Assembly: GCF_001039355.2 (NCBI RefSeq)
Contig: NW_019773640.1
Span: 23,396 to 69,464 of the forward strand
DNA: 46,069 bases
Direction: 5' to 3'
DNA from: Lingula anatina
Lineage: Eukaryota; Brachiopoda; Lingulata; Lingulida; Lingulidae
The notes under the pieces are model-generated. The model saw only the letters and a list, made by a program, of their open reading frames with translations. It had not been told where the DNA came from and made no database searches. Made by a program: the position numbers and the translations under genes. How positions within the stretch are numbered: position 1 is the stretch's first letter; every line of letters starts with the position of its first letter. This document shows positions 10,877-21,966 of this stretch, one piece after another.

Positions 10877-11157
10877 NNNNNNNNNNNNNNNNNNNNNNNN
10901 NNNNNNNNNNNNNNNNNNNNNNNNNNNNNNNNNNNNNNNNNNNNNNNNNNNNNNNNNNNNNNNNNNNNNNNNNNNNNNNNNNNNNNNNNNNNNNNNNNNN
11001 NNNNNNNNNNNNNNNNNNNNNNNNNNNNNNNNNNNNNNNNNNNNNNNNNNNNNNNNNNNNNNNNNNNNNNNNNNNNNNNNNNNNNNNNNNNNNNNNNNNN
11101 NNNNNNNNNNNNNNNNNNNNNNNNNNNNNNNNNNNNNNNNNNNNNNNNNNNNNNNNN
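10877..11157. other. Assembly gap (281 N)
   Basis: The gap follows a run of 48 T. In unit 1 the same flanks, TAGCTACCATATTG and TCTCTTGCTA, are only about 25-30 bases apart (around 1572-1622), so the true missing sequence may be mostly homopolymer and much shorter than shown. Confidence 0.9.
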
Positions 11158-11703
11158 GACTATTTTGATAATTTTTCTCTTGCTAATAGATAATTACATG
11201 TGGTTTGTACAACGTAAAAATGCCTCCTAATGCTTTATCTTTTGCAGGGTGCTATACAGCTACATGAAGCAGTTATACTTCCTAGGTCGGTTTGCTGTAT
11301 ATTTTTTGTTAACTTTTTCAAAGTGAAGTACTGTTTTAACTCAGTTGCTATATTCATTATGTACCTGACATTAATTGCGTTTCTTCGTCAAATTGTGAGC
11401 CAACTGGCATTATATTTGAAAAATAATGACGTTGCAACTTGCATACGTAGCTTAGTTCATAAGCACTTACCCCCCCCTGTACTTTGAAACAGGTTTTGTT
11501 ACTCTAACTCATTCCTAGTTGGCTCTCCAAGGCCAGAAGTGTCTAACTTGGCCAACTAGCCCCGGTCTCTCCTAATATATGTAATAGATACAACTACTCG
11601 TGCGACACACACGTATACCCGCGCAACGGTGTCGCACGTCACATGTCGTGACACGTGTCTGACCGAAAGAGTTTTGCATAATATAATGTGAGCACATTTC
11701 ATC

Positions 11704-11901
11704 AAGGAGCTCATGGCGGATCCAGGATTTTTGAAGGGGAAAGGGGGGGGCGCGGATTTTGGTATTTGACAGGACGTGGTGGCATTTTGTTCGGTTCAGT
11801 ACTTTTATTCCAATATTAGTGTGCTTTTTTCAAAAACCGAAGGGGGTGTCCCCCCCCCCCCCCCCCCGCCACACCCCCTCTTAACCCGCCACTGACTCCT
11901 T
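11704..11901. mobile_element. Non-autonomous TIR element with C/G-rich arms, second copy
   Basis: Left end AAGGAGCTCATGGCGG and right end CCGCCACTGACTCCTT are inverted matches at 13 of 16 positions. Inside are GGATCCAGG, G and C runs, and the reverse complement of the CTTCGGTTT core seen at 3568-3848. It lies just upstream of the AKR copy 2 promoter region. Confidence 0.65.
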
Positions 11902-12188
11902 CATTTTATATAGTGGTCCACCAAAATGATTTTGTTGATATTGTGCATGATAAAAACAGAGCCCACCATATATATCTTTATTGCCTCTTCTATGTATGAA
12001 AATTTTGTGTCACTCGGACGAAATTTATTTATAGTATGTGAACTTGTCAAGCAAGAGATAAAAATGGAAATATTATGCAAATGTTACCTGGCTTGACCGG
12101 TAATGTCACGCGAACGTTCACACCTTTACAGGTTATATCTTTGATGACTACTGTTACTGAGAAGTTCACATCTCTTTAGCTTGTTAAA

Positions 12189-15100
12189 ATGGAGGGTTCT
12201 TTGATGGGGTACAACTATTTAGGCAGTTCGGGACTGAAGGTGTCCAACATTTGCATAGGTACCATGACATTTGGGGAGCATAAGGTAATTTCTTTATTTT
12301 TAGGTTATGCTTCTGAGTGTCTCTGAGTGTCTCTTAATGCTTGTAAGGATGGTTTTGCGTTGTTACGAAATTTCTTCGTACTCTTAACCTTTTATGCAGA
12401 AATGATCGAGTAAAAGTGACATTTAAAAATTGTTCACTGTAAATTCGCCGAAAAGAATTAACAAAATTATTTTTACCTCCTGACCCCCACCTTCGGTTTC
12501 TGAAAATATATCACACCAATATTTCCCTCTTGAAATTACAATTTAGACTAGCTGAATCATAGTTCTAAACCCTACCAAAACACTCCAAGATACCAAAAAT
12601 TTGCGGGGCCCTTGAGCAGACCCTGAACCTCACTCCAAGGAAGGACTGCCGGCTTCGCATCTGAGGCCTGTCGTTCCGGACCTCCCCCCCCTTCAAATAA
12701 TCCTGGATCCGCTCCTGCTTAGACCATGAGACTACTGGAATGGGCCCGTGACAGTCTGCATCAGGAAAATGATCTGGAATGGTCCATGGATTTTTTACAT
12801 CGTGAAATTCAACGTATGGAAAGGTCACAGTCATTCACAATGGAAGTTACTACATGTGGTTCAACAGGAAGGTCAAAAACATTGCCATGTACTGCAGCAG
12901 CTTTGCAGACAAGTGTGAACAGTTCAGGTAACTCTTGTGCCTATTGCCATCGTACAGGTCAATCTATTGACCACTGTTTTGATATTACTACAGTCTCACC
13001 TAATGAGAGAAAGCGCATGTTACGTCAGATAGGTGCATGTTTTAGATGTTTAGCTGTTAAGAAGGGTCACAATTTTAGTAGGTGTAGGGTTACATGTACT
13101 AAATGCAATGGTAGCCACAACAAGTTACTTTGTGGTGCATTTAAATCAGTCACTGAAGCATGTCCTGTTAGATCCAACTTAGGTGTAGGTCAAGGAGATT
13201 TAGCTCCTGGGTCAGGTGGGACTAACCAAGCATTTCATAGGTCAGGTGTAACTAACCATTCACTTTCTGGGAAGGGCAAGGTACTTTTGCAAGTTGTGAA
13301 AATTCAGATTCAGGGACCCAAGGAGAGTGTTTATGCCAATGTGTTATTTGATACAGGGTCTGATAAAACTTACATTTCCAAAGATTTGGTGAATAGGGTT
13401 TCACCTGAATGGGTTGATCATGAATGTGTTTCTTACAGTTACTTTGGCAATGAGAATTCAACTCAAACTTCATTTAGTGATGTTTACAATGTTGTCTTGA
13501 AAGAAAATCAGGGTGTAATTTCAATCATGGCAACTGGAGTCCCAGTCATTTCAGCGCCACTTTCTTGTCCATTAGTACCTCCACATTTTTTGAATTCCCT
13601 TGAGGGAGAAGTGGTAAATGTGGAAAATAGTCCCGGGGAGAAGGTGTCAATTGATCTCCTCATTGGCCTGGATTCATATTGGCGATTTTTCACTGGTGAA
13701 ACAGTGAAACTTTCACAACATTTGATTGCTCAGAAATCCATTTTTGGTTGGATAGTATCAGGAGTAGTGCCTGTTTCTGAGACCTCTTTTGTTTCACATT
13801 CTCATCAGTTATTCTGTCTATCAGACTTCTCTGAAAAAGCAGCCCATAGTTTTTGGGATTTAGAGAGTGTAGGGGTAGCAAAGGATGAGTCGTCCTTTTC
13901 AGATGATCGTTTGATGAAACAATTTGAAAATTCTGTGGTGCATTTAGACAGTGGTAGATACGAAGTTTCTCTACCATGGAAAAATGAAATTGCTAGAGGT
14001 AGTTTATTGGAAAATGAATCTCAGTCCAGAAAGAGATTGAATAACACCTCTAGAAAACTGGCTAAAACACCTATGTTAGAAAAGCAGTATCATGGTGTCT
14101 TCAGTGAATACCTTGAAAATGGTTTCATTGAACAAGTTGAAGATATTCCCAATGTGTTTGAGCTGCCCCACCCTGTCTATTATATGCCTGACAGGCCTGT
14201 TATCAAAGAGGGGAGTGCCAGTACAAAAATCCGCCCTGTTTTTGATGCATCATCAAAGGGTTACAATGAAATATCTCTGAATGATTGTTTAGAAACTGGC
14301 CCTTCCCTGATTCCAAATCTCATTGAAATATTAATTCGTTTCAGACGTTGGCCAGTTGCTGTGTGTGCTGATATAATCAAGGCTTTTTTGCAGATTCAAG
14401 TGAAGCCAGAGGACCGTGATGTCCATCGTTTCTTACGGGATGATATGGGTACTGTGAAAACAATGAGATTTACAAGGGTTCCTTTTAGTAATAAGTGTAG
14501 CCCATTTCTGTTAAATGCCACTGTGAAACATCATTTGTCCCAGTACCCTACTTCTCATGTAGTGGATGAATTGAATCAGAATTTGTATGTGGATGATCTC
14601 ATTTCTGGATGTGATGATGAGATTGAAGGTTGTGCATTTATAAGAGAGGCAGACTCCATAATGCAACAAGCTGGCATGAAATTTTCAAAGTGGGTTTCAA
14701 ATAGTGACACTGTGGGCGAGTTGCTCAGTCAGGAATTCAGTGACCGGACTGTCACTGAAAAAATGCTTAAGTCCTTGGCATACAGTGGATGCCTACAGAG
14801 GATTGTTTTTATTTTGATGGATTAGAATTGTCTTTTGATGTTTGTGTTACCAAACGTGTTATTTTGAGTTATTTAGCACGTTTATTTGACCCTTTGGGGT
14901 TGTTGGCACCTTTCATTGTAGTGCTCAAGTGTTTGTTTCAGTCGCTATGGCGATTGCACTTAGACTGGGATGAGATATCATTGCACAGCAGTTCAAGTGC
15001 TGGTTGCAGGGTTTGCATGCAGTGAGAGGGTGGAGAATACCTCGATGTTATACAGTGGGTCACTGGAACGATGTAGAGGTATATCAGCTTCATGCATTTG

Positions 15101-18100
15101 GTGATGCCTCTGAAAAGGCATATGGTGCTTGTGTGTATTTACGCACTTTGTCCAAGGATGGCATATGGCGTACTTCTCTGGTGTATAGTAAGGCCAGGGT
15201 GGCCCCTCTGAAGCCTATTACATTACCTACATGTAGGCTTGAATTGTTGGCAGCATTGTTAGCTGCAAAACTGCTGTCCTATGTGAAAGACAGTTTACAT
15301 TTTTCAGCCAGTATCCCTTACACTTGCTGGACTGATTCCACTGTAGTTTTATCTTGGATAAAAAGTGATCCAAGAAAGTGGAAAACTTTTGTTTCAAACA
15401 GAATATCAGAAATTCAGAGCCTGACTGACCCATCTCAGTGGTTGCACTGTCCAGGTAATCAGAATCCCGCAGACTTACTGAGCAGAGGTGTCTCAGGTCC
15501 AGAGCTTTGTGTATCTGAAACCTGGTTACATGAACCAGTTTTCCTCCGTGAAAATACACCAATGATTTCTAGTCTGGAAACTGTGTCAGAATCAGATGTG
15601 AATGAAGGGGTTGTTATTTCTGAAATGAAATCAAATCCTGTATTGCTCAAGTTTGAAACTCATAATACTGGTTTTCAGTTTGAAAAGTGGAGTACATTCA
15701 CAAAGACCCTCAGGATTATGGCGTGGGTTTTGAGATTTATTGGCAATTTGAAAGCCAGTAAAGAAGCTCGTTGTACTGGAGATCTGACACTTAGGGAGCT
15801 TCAGGAAGCTAGGGTGCGCCTGATATCTGTTGTGCAGAGAGAGAATTTCAGTGAAGAAATAACCTGTATTCTTGAAAAACAGTCAGTGTCAAAGAAATCT
15901 CCTCTATTTAAACTGACACCTTTCATTGATGGTGATGGTTTATTGAGGGTTAAAGGCAGATTACAGTTTTCTCATCTTTCATATGAGGCAAAACATCCTA
16001 TCATTCTGCCAAAGGGTCATTTTTCATTGTTACTCATTCGGCATTTGCATAACACTTTGAAGCATGCAGGTGTGAACTCTTTATTGGTCAGATTGAGAGA
16101 TGAATATTGGATTATTGGTGCAAGGCGCATGTGTAAACGTGTGAAACGAGAATGCATCGCATGTCAACGGTTAGATACTGCAGGCAGCTAGCAGTCAGCC
16201 AGTGCCCCCACTTCCTGGTATGAGAGTGAACAATGCCCCACCTTTTTCTGTTTGAGGTTTGGACCATGGTGGTCCACTCTTTTATTGTGATACTGGCAGC
16301 AAGAAGTTTTATATATTGCTGATCACCTGTGCTGTTACACGGGCTGTGCATTTAGAGCTTGTAAGTTCTCTTTCAGCAGAGGAAACTTTGAATGCACTTC
16401 GGCGTTTTGTTGCCCGCCGTGGTATGCCCTCAGTCATTATTTCAGATAATGCACGTGGAATTGTTGCAGCAAAGAAGCTTGTATTGCAGTATTTTGGTTC
16501 AAATAGTCCTAAGTGGCAATTCATTGTTCCTTTGGTCCCTTGGTGGGGAGGATGGTGGGAGCGTTTGATGGGATCTGTGAAATCGTCTTTGAAAAAGACT
16601 ATTGGCACACGGTCTTTGACTAGAAGTGAATTAGAAGCCTGTATCAATTCCATGCCACTTACCTTTGTTGCAGATGATGTAGAGGACCGGGTTTCTTTAA
16701 CCCCTTCACATTTTCTTGTAGGAAAACTGTTAACCAGTGGTCCTTTGAATGATTTGGAAGAAATTCCTGTTATGAACAATGTAGATTTGGTTGCCATGTA
16801 TGATCATAGAAATCAATTGTTGAACACATTTTGGGAAAAATGGTCATCAGAATACATTTGTAACCTTCCATCTTGTCAAAGTAGTGTTTCAGGAGGGAAA
16901 GAGTTAAACATTGGATCAGTAGTTTTAGTGAGAGACCAAAATTCTCCACGTTTATTATGGCCATTGGGAGTAGTGCAAAGGGTTTTTCCAGGTAGAGATG
17001 GTCTAGTCAGGTCAGTTGAGGTCAAAACTAGTAAAGGATTAATTACCAGACCAATAAAAAAGTTACATGACCTTGAAATTAGTAGTGGGGTAAGTTTAGA
17101 ATCTTTGCCAGTAGAACCCGAGTTAGATGATCAAGGGGTTAACATTTCTACAGGAAAGCAACAATTTGACATTGATCATGCGCTTTCTCCCAACATCACA
17201 ACTGAGACAGAAACTGCTCAATATTCAAGATATGGAAGAAAGATTAAAAAACCAACTATATTGGACTTATGAACTGTTATGATGAACTGTGAACTATGTA
17301 AACTGTGAACTATCAAAGTGAACTGTGAACTATCTAAGTGAACTGTGAACTATCTAAGTGAACTGTGAATATTATTATTATTATGAACTGGAATTAAGAC
17401 AAAGGACTGGACATGGACTTGATAATTGGGACACTATTAACTGTATTGTATTGCTTGTAGTAAAGTAACATTTATTAGTATTGTAATTCATTGAAATATG
17501 TAATATTTCAAGGTGGGGAGTGTGTTAAATATTGTTATGATTGTGACGATTGTGTTGGATGTGTTTTACGGTGGGTCCCCCTGGTGGTGAAAGGGGAAAA
17601 GTGTGAGTAGTGCTTCGACGTTGGAGAGTGCACATGTGGACTCCATGCGGAGTTCTGATATTTGTTGTACACGTGTTGTTTTCCATGTTAGGAGTGGACT
17701 CCATGCGGAGTTGTTATACACGTGGATTGTATATATAAAACTGTAAAAATAATAAATAAAAGAAAAATAGAACCAGAGCAAGTTGTTTTCTTACGGTTAC
17801 CCACAACAGTACATGTACATTGATTGTATAAGCAAAAGCTAATAAGTGATGCGACTGAGTACATGTAGTCCACATTAATAATAATAAACAGTACCATAAA
17901 CATTACTTTAACGTATCAAAAATAATGTATCACTATATGTAAATGGATAATACATCATGTTCTAATCTTATTTTCATTCAAAATTTGAATTTAAAAATGC
18001 ACGTGTATGAAGTCCAGTTTATCTTTGGTCATGTAGCATGGTTTAACTGTGTATAATCAACAGGAAGGTCGGCCCGGTAACCTGGATGAGACAGCCGCCC

Positions 18101-21046
18101 ACGCCATGATGGACAGGTTTGCTGAGTTAGGAGGGAACTTTCTGGACACGGCCGATATGTACCAGGAAGGAGAGTCAGAGAAGATAGTGGGAACTTGGCT
18201 TCAGAAGTATAATGCTGAAGTTTCATTAAATGTTCTAGAGCACATTCAGAACAACGGACTAACTTTGAAGCTGGTCGCCATATTTGATCCGCGGATCTGT
18301 TAGTCCGCTGTTCTGAATGCTCTACAAGTTTTATTAACTATCTCAAACTGACAAACAGTTAAGTTTTTTTAGATTATAGCCGTGTTTTTACCCTTTACAT
18401 ATGATGTTTTGGTCCTTCATAAAAAGATTTTGAGATATGTCTTTTTGCCACCTTTACACGAGAAAGCATTAAAAACTATTTCACCAAAATTTTTGCTCAC
18501 TTTTTTAACACAGCTTGGTACTTGCTGGTGGTACATCCTCAGGAGGTGATCTTCACCTCTCTGGACTTTTTTAATTAAGGAAATCATCATTACAAGTGAA
18601 AAATAAGAGCGGCTGAGAGCAACTCCACATACTTGGAATAAAACAAAAAAAAAAAAAAAAAACGTATTCATTAATGCTGTCAACTCTAAATACTTAATTT
18701 GTGAAGAAATCTTGTCAATAAGGGCATGTTCTGTTCATAATTGAATTCACTTTGTTTCAGACAAGATCGGGAAAAATTCGTGGTGGCCACGAAAGTGTTT
18801 CGGCAGATGGATCCTAGTAACCTCAACAGTGAAGGTTTGGGCAGGAAACACATCATGCACGGCGTGGAACAGAGTCTAAAGAGGCTGCAGACAGATTATA
18901 TTGACCTCTACTATGTAAAGAATTATTTTCTTCTTTCAGCAATGAGCTACGTCATGAGCTACACGTATATACATTGTACATAGTGTGCATAGCTCATTGA
19001 TCTAAACAATATTTTTTGTTTTTGTTTTGTTCTGTTTTCCAGCCAAATAGTAAATTTCTTGAAACAAAATAAATTTAATTTATCCAACTCACGTTGCTAA
19101 TTTTTCTGAAAAATATGAAATGACATCCTTCAGTATCTCTTTAAGTAAATATATTTGTAACTATATGCTGGTATTTGGTCGGGTTTAGTGGTTAAGATTT
19201 GACATGTCAGCTCACTTTAAATGCATCTTTGAGAGGGAAACTTATTTTTCAGACACCTGTTTTTTATCCTTATACGAACAGCAACAATTAGATAAATTTA
19301 AAACATATAATGGCCATTTATTCTTCCATTTACAGACTCACATATGGGATAACGCTACTCCCGTAGAACAGACTCTCCGCACATTAAACGATCTTGTACG
19401 TGCCGGTAAAGTTCGCCATATTGGCGTTAGCAATGTGACGGGGTGGCAGCTACAGAAGATGGTGGAACATGTCAAGTTCATGGGGTTGAAAAGTGTCGTT
19501 TGCCTACAGGTTTGTGTTGAAGTTTAACTTTATTAACCTGATTATGATAGATCCTCGTAATCAACGTCCCATGTCAAGGCCGTCAGAACCCCAGGTCCAA
19601 TGAATAGTGGCGGTAAGCGCGAACACAACAAAGGGTGGTGAAATATATACATTAGTTTCTAAAAATAAATAAAAAAAATAAATAATTAAATAAAATTTAA
19701 TAAAAACGTTAAAATTTAACATTAACGTTTAACACAGTTTGTAATCTTTCATATTTCCAGCAACAGTACAATTTGTTGACCCGGGAAACAGAGTATGAGC
19801 TATTGGATGTGTGTATGAATGAGGGCATCAGGTTCTTACCATGGAGTCCGCTGAAAGGGTAAGTCACAATAATATGCCATTTTCCTCCTACCTGTCTACC
19901 GATACTTTGTATGCGACGACTAGAAGTAGGGCGACTTATAGTTTAAACCAGAAATAAAGAAAACTGGCCACTTTGATATGATACAAGCTTTTGAAAAAGA
20001 TGAGCGTATCTACAGGGCGACAAAAATTATTTAATCCTACAAAGGACCATCACATTTCAAGAAATTTGCTGGGCTTAAACTTTGATATCTGTATGATCAT
20101 TCCCCAAAGTTTCAGATATCTTGGTCACTTTGCATAAAAGTTATCTTCTTTTTATGCACCAAATGACCTCCGAGGCATTGGCTGCACAATTGCATACGTG
20201 GCAAAAAATGTCAATTTCTCAAACACATCTCTGCTTCGAGGTTTTCCTGATTTTTGTTGCGTTTGCTTTTCACAGTTCACAAATAATTTAAGGGTTGTTC
20301 TGGTACAAACTGACTTTGAGATACCCCCACAGATAAAAATCTGGGGAGGTTCAAGTCCGCTGAATGCGGTGACCACAAAACGTCACACTTTCTGCTGTCC
20401 AACCAATCCTGAATTGTTTTCTTTTAAAAGTTCTCGCTGGCCATAAATGAATAGATGTTGTCTGGGTATTTCTTTCTCTGTGTAATTAAATCAATATAGT
20501 CCATTTCAGTGGTGTTTTAAGTGGAAAATTCAAGCGGAACACGCCAGGACCAGGTGATGCAAGAGCGAGCAGAGTTGGCTGGGCAAGTGAGAAACCCGAG
20601 GCGCGTTTTACAGAAGATCAACCCTGTTGGGACCATTTTAACAATGACAGAACTTGGACCCTTCTGGAAGCCATGGAAAGAATGGGGAAGGAGCAGGGTA
20701 ATACATGAGTTTACGCAAGTCAATAAATGCATCCACAAATCAAACATCCATGTGGATAAGGAGTATACTGTTTTACGCCCGTCCAAGAAGGTAAAACTCA
20801 TTGCCTTCATTGCCGTACCACTTAAATTGGTGAAATGTAAATGTCCTAGCACAAGGTTAGAAAATGACGTTGATTATATTGTTCAATTAAGGCGTAATTT
20901 TTCGAAATTGTAAACCAACAGAAACAGAAACAGAATTTTGCTGGCGAGCACCACCGTCGCAAAGAACAACGGCAATTTTCTTCAACATGTTTACGGGCAA
21001 TTATATTTTAAATAAAGTCTTTATTTAAGCGTATTATTATCATCAC

Positions 21047-21108
<62 letters not shown>

Positions 21109-21660
21109 CAAATGCACGTTTCAGGTAAAACCGTGGCTCAAGTCGCCCTCTGCTGGTTGTATCAGAGACCCACAGTGTCTGCTGTGATAATAGGAGCAAC
21201 CAAGATATCACAACTGGAGGACAATATCGGGGCCTCCACTGGCTGGGAGCTCTCACAGGAACAGGTATGAGACATTTTGTTTGGATTCTAAACATAAGAA
21301 AGCGTTTAAATTTCCAGGAAAATGGAGACACCTCGGGCTCGTAAAGTCAGCTGGTCAATCTGAACGGAGTATGGTACCAGTTGATGTCCCCTTAATTGAA
21401 TCAAATGTTAATTTTAAGAAGGAGATAAAACACAACTTTTGAAAAAAGTTTATTCTTGATTATCTTATTTGTAGTTATATTTATGTGAGAATTAGACTGT
21501 TTTTGTCTACAATAACAATCTTTATAAATTTCTATCTTTATCTTTTTTTTTCTTTCTTTTCAAGATGCAAGAACTAAACAGGTTATCTATGCCTGTAATT
21601 CCATACCCGTACAACATGATACGCCTGTTAAACAAGACCAGGAGTGACATGTCCATTTAA
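12189..21660 (+). CDS. Aldo-keto reductase, copy 2 (8 exons, 362 aa)
   Basis: Exons: 12189-12284, 18064-18206, 18761-18914, 19336-19509, 19761-19858, 20510-20697, 21125-21264 and 21565-21660. Lengths and phases equal those of copy 1, giving 362 uninterrupted codons. The tetrad D60, Y65, K91 and H133 and the cofactor-site motifs are kept. Differences from copy 1 are mostly conservative: Y for F at residue 10, WLYQ for WLLQ in exon 7, and a variable patch in exon 6 around the GKFKRN segment. An in-frame TAG at 12177-12179 confirms the start codon. Intron 1 is 5.8 kb, against 1.1 kb in copy 1, because of a sense-oriented BEL/Pao element; splicing must skip it. Intron 6 carries a long ATT microsatellite. 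The intact frame implies selection or a recent duplication. The physiological substrate is unknown. Confidence 0.9.
12493..12722. mobile_element. Truncated copy of the C/G-rich TIR element
   Basis: Matches the right two-thirds of the element at 3568-3848, from the GGTTTCTGAAAA core to the terminal GGATCCGCTCCTGCTTAG. The retrotransposon sequence begins directly after this terminal TTAG, so the junction marks either an insertion or a deletion breakpoint. Confidence 0.65.
12726..14825 (+). pseudogene. BEL/Pao Gag C-terminus, protease and RT fragment
   Basis: Longest open piece of the element (699 codons); only up to about 14770 is in the ancestral frame. Residues 1-40 resemble the end of a BEL Gag. 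Cys/His knuckles lie at about 71-136 (CAYC, CFRC with H115 and C120, CTKC with H131 and C136). The protease has FDTGS at 208-212, and the BEL-type LIGLDSYW follows at 312-319. The RT fingers and palm follow, with the catalytic Asp in CADIIKAF (D549) and YVDD at 621-624. The start is arbitrary because the upstream Gag is missing. Confidence 0.85.
14771..15025 (+). pseudogene. BEL/Pao RT-RNase H connecting fragment
   Basis: After the frame change near 14770 the ancestral frame continues here, with [10 protein letters not shown], a hallmark of the BEL/Pao region between RT and RNase H, and WRLHLDWDE. It ends at a TGA after a second frame change near 14995-15010, where the protein also seems shortened compared with relatives. 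Confidence 0.75.
15004..16191 (+). pseudogene. BEL/Pao RNase H and integrase zinc-binding fragment
   Basis: 395 codons. The RNase H start is recognisable as [16 protein letters not shown], followed by [15 protein letters not shown] and [12 protein letters not shown]. The HHCC-like integrase zinc-binding region is at the end (HNTLKHAG, then CIACQRLDT). The frame closes at a TAG at 16189-16191, beyond which the integrase core continues in another frame. Confidence 0.8.
16256..17272 (+). pseudogene. BEL/Pao integrase core and C-terminal domain fragment
   Basis: Opens directly after an in-frame TGA (16253-16255). The DDE triad is visible: D in GLDHGGPL, D in IISDNARG and E in [25 protein letters not shown] and the later SVVLVRDQN segment are typical of the C-terminal integrase region of BEL/Pao. 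The natural stop is TGA at 17270-17272. No ATG lies at the beginning, consistent with a broken polyprotein. Confidence 0.8.
17270..17372. repeat. Short tandem repeats downstream of the integrase
   Basis: About four degenerate units of roughly 21 bp built on GTGAACTGTGAACTATCTAA, between the integrase stop and the polypurine tract. They are part of the retrotransposon's untranslated 3' region. Confidence 0.75.
17510..17520 (+). promoter_or_regulatory. Polypurine tract of the BEL/Pao element
   Basis: AAGGTGGGGAG, almost all purine, lies directly before the TG of the LTR, where plus-strand priming is expected in LTR retrotransposons. Confidence 0.6.
17521..17808 (+). repeat. 3' LTR of the BEL/Pao element
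   Basis: Begins TGTGTTAAAT and ends CCACAACA, so it has TG...CA ends. It contains TATATAAAA at 17732-17740 and overlapping AATAAA signals at 17751-17760. TGGACTCCATGCGGAGTT occurs twice (17637-17654 and 17695-17712); its core ACTCCatgcGGAGT is palindromic. No second LTR was found, so the left border rests on the polypurine tract and the right on the TG...CA rule. Confidence 0.7.
18237..18323. mobile_element. Short palindromic element (intron 2, AKR copy 2)
   Basis: AGAGCACATTCAGAACAACG with GGACTAAC pairs with GTTAGTCCGCTGTTCTGAAT and GCTCT across a loop of about 35 bases. The GGACTAAC core and the loop resemble the ends of the MITE at 5374-5540, so it may be an internally deleted relative. 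It is absent from intron 2 of AKR copy 1. Confidence 0.65.
20040..20170. repeat. Interspersed repeat shared with 33620-33760
   Basis: ATGATCATTCCCCAAAGTT, a TCTTGGT string and AAAAGTTATCTTCTTTTT occur in the same order at both places. It lies in intron 5 of AKR copy 2, within an insertion that copy 1 lacks. Confidence 0.65.
21039..21106. repeat. (ATT)n microsatellite (intron 6, AKR copy 2)
   Basis: About 20 ATT units. The corresponding part of copy 1 (around 7795-7845) has a shorter, interrupted version. Confidence 0.9.
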
Positions 21661-21853
21661 CATGAAATTTAATTGGCAATCTTTTACAGCACCATTAGAT
21701 GATTAGACTTAAAAGTGGGACCAAAGTTGATGCCAATTCATTAGACTACTATATATATGATGCCATGTTTGATCCATGTTTTGTTACCTTGAGATTGACT
21801 TGGGATATACGGCATTATAATTTGTATTAGAATTTCTTTTGAAAACTAATACG

Positions 21854-21859
21854 AATAAA
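21854..21859 (+). terminator. Candidate poly(A) signal, AKR copy 2
   Basis: AATAAA 194 bases after the stop codon. There is no direct evidence for the cleavage site. Copy 1 lacks the hexamer at the matching place; its next AATAAA lies near 9317. Confidence 0.35.
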
Positions 21860-21966
21860 GACATTGGATTAACAGATATAACATACAGTTCCAAAACGAT
21901 TCTTTCTTCGGAGTATACTTGTAAGTAACCTTGTGAAAACCAGGAAGTAGTTCGCAACTGACAACT

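Larger units (their letters stand above)
12723..17808 (+). mobile_element. BEL/Pao LTR retrotransposon, 5'-truncated and frame-broken
   Basis: Domain order is Gag C-terminus, zinc knuckles, aspartic protease, reverse transcriptase, RNase H, integrase and 3' LTR, on the same strand as the host gene, within intron 1 of AKR copy 2. The LIGLDSYW motif after the protease and the [11 protein letters not shown] segment of the RT point to BEL/Pao. The 5' LTR, primer-binding site and most of Gag are missing; the body starts abruptly at about 12723. The coding part is broken by frame changes near 14770, 14995-15010 and 16180-16195 and by a TGA at 16253-16255. No matching flanking duplication was found, as expected when the left end is lost. 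It should be unable to move by itself. Confidence 0.9.
10558..21755 (+). repeat. Tandem duplication unit 2 (AKR copy 2)
   Basis: Second unit of the direct duplication described at 1287-8895. It is longer mainly because of the BEL/Pao element in intron 1 and an insertion in intron 5 (about 19976-20430). It contains the assembly gap 10877-11157. Confidence 0.7.

Noticed and set aside
10826-11230. Open frame starting in the T run and crossing the first gap
   Set aside because: It is poly-Phe from a homopolymer plus Ns.
11230-11487. 85-codon open frame upstream of AKR copy 2
   Set aside because: No family resemblance, and not open in the homologous part of unit 1.
12285-12722. Search for the 5' LTR of the BEL/Pao element
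   Set aside because: None of the LTR landmarks (TGTTAAATATTG, the duplicated ACTCCATGCGGAGT, TATATAAAA) occur upstream of the coding part.
17270-17372. Regular short repeats reminiscent of a CRISPR array
   Set aside because: Units are directly adjacent without unique spacers, in a eukaryotic retrotransposon 3' region.
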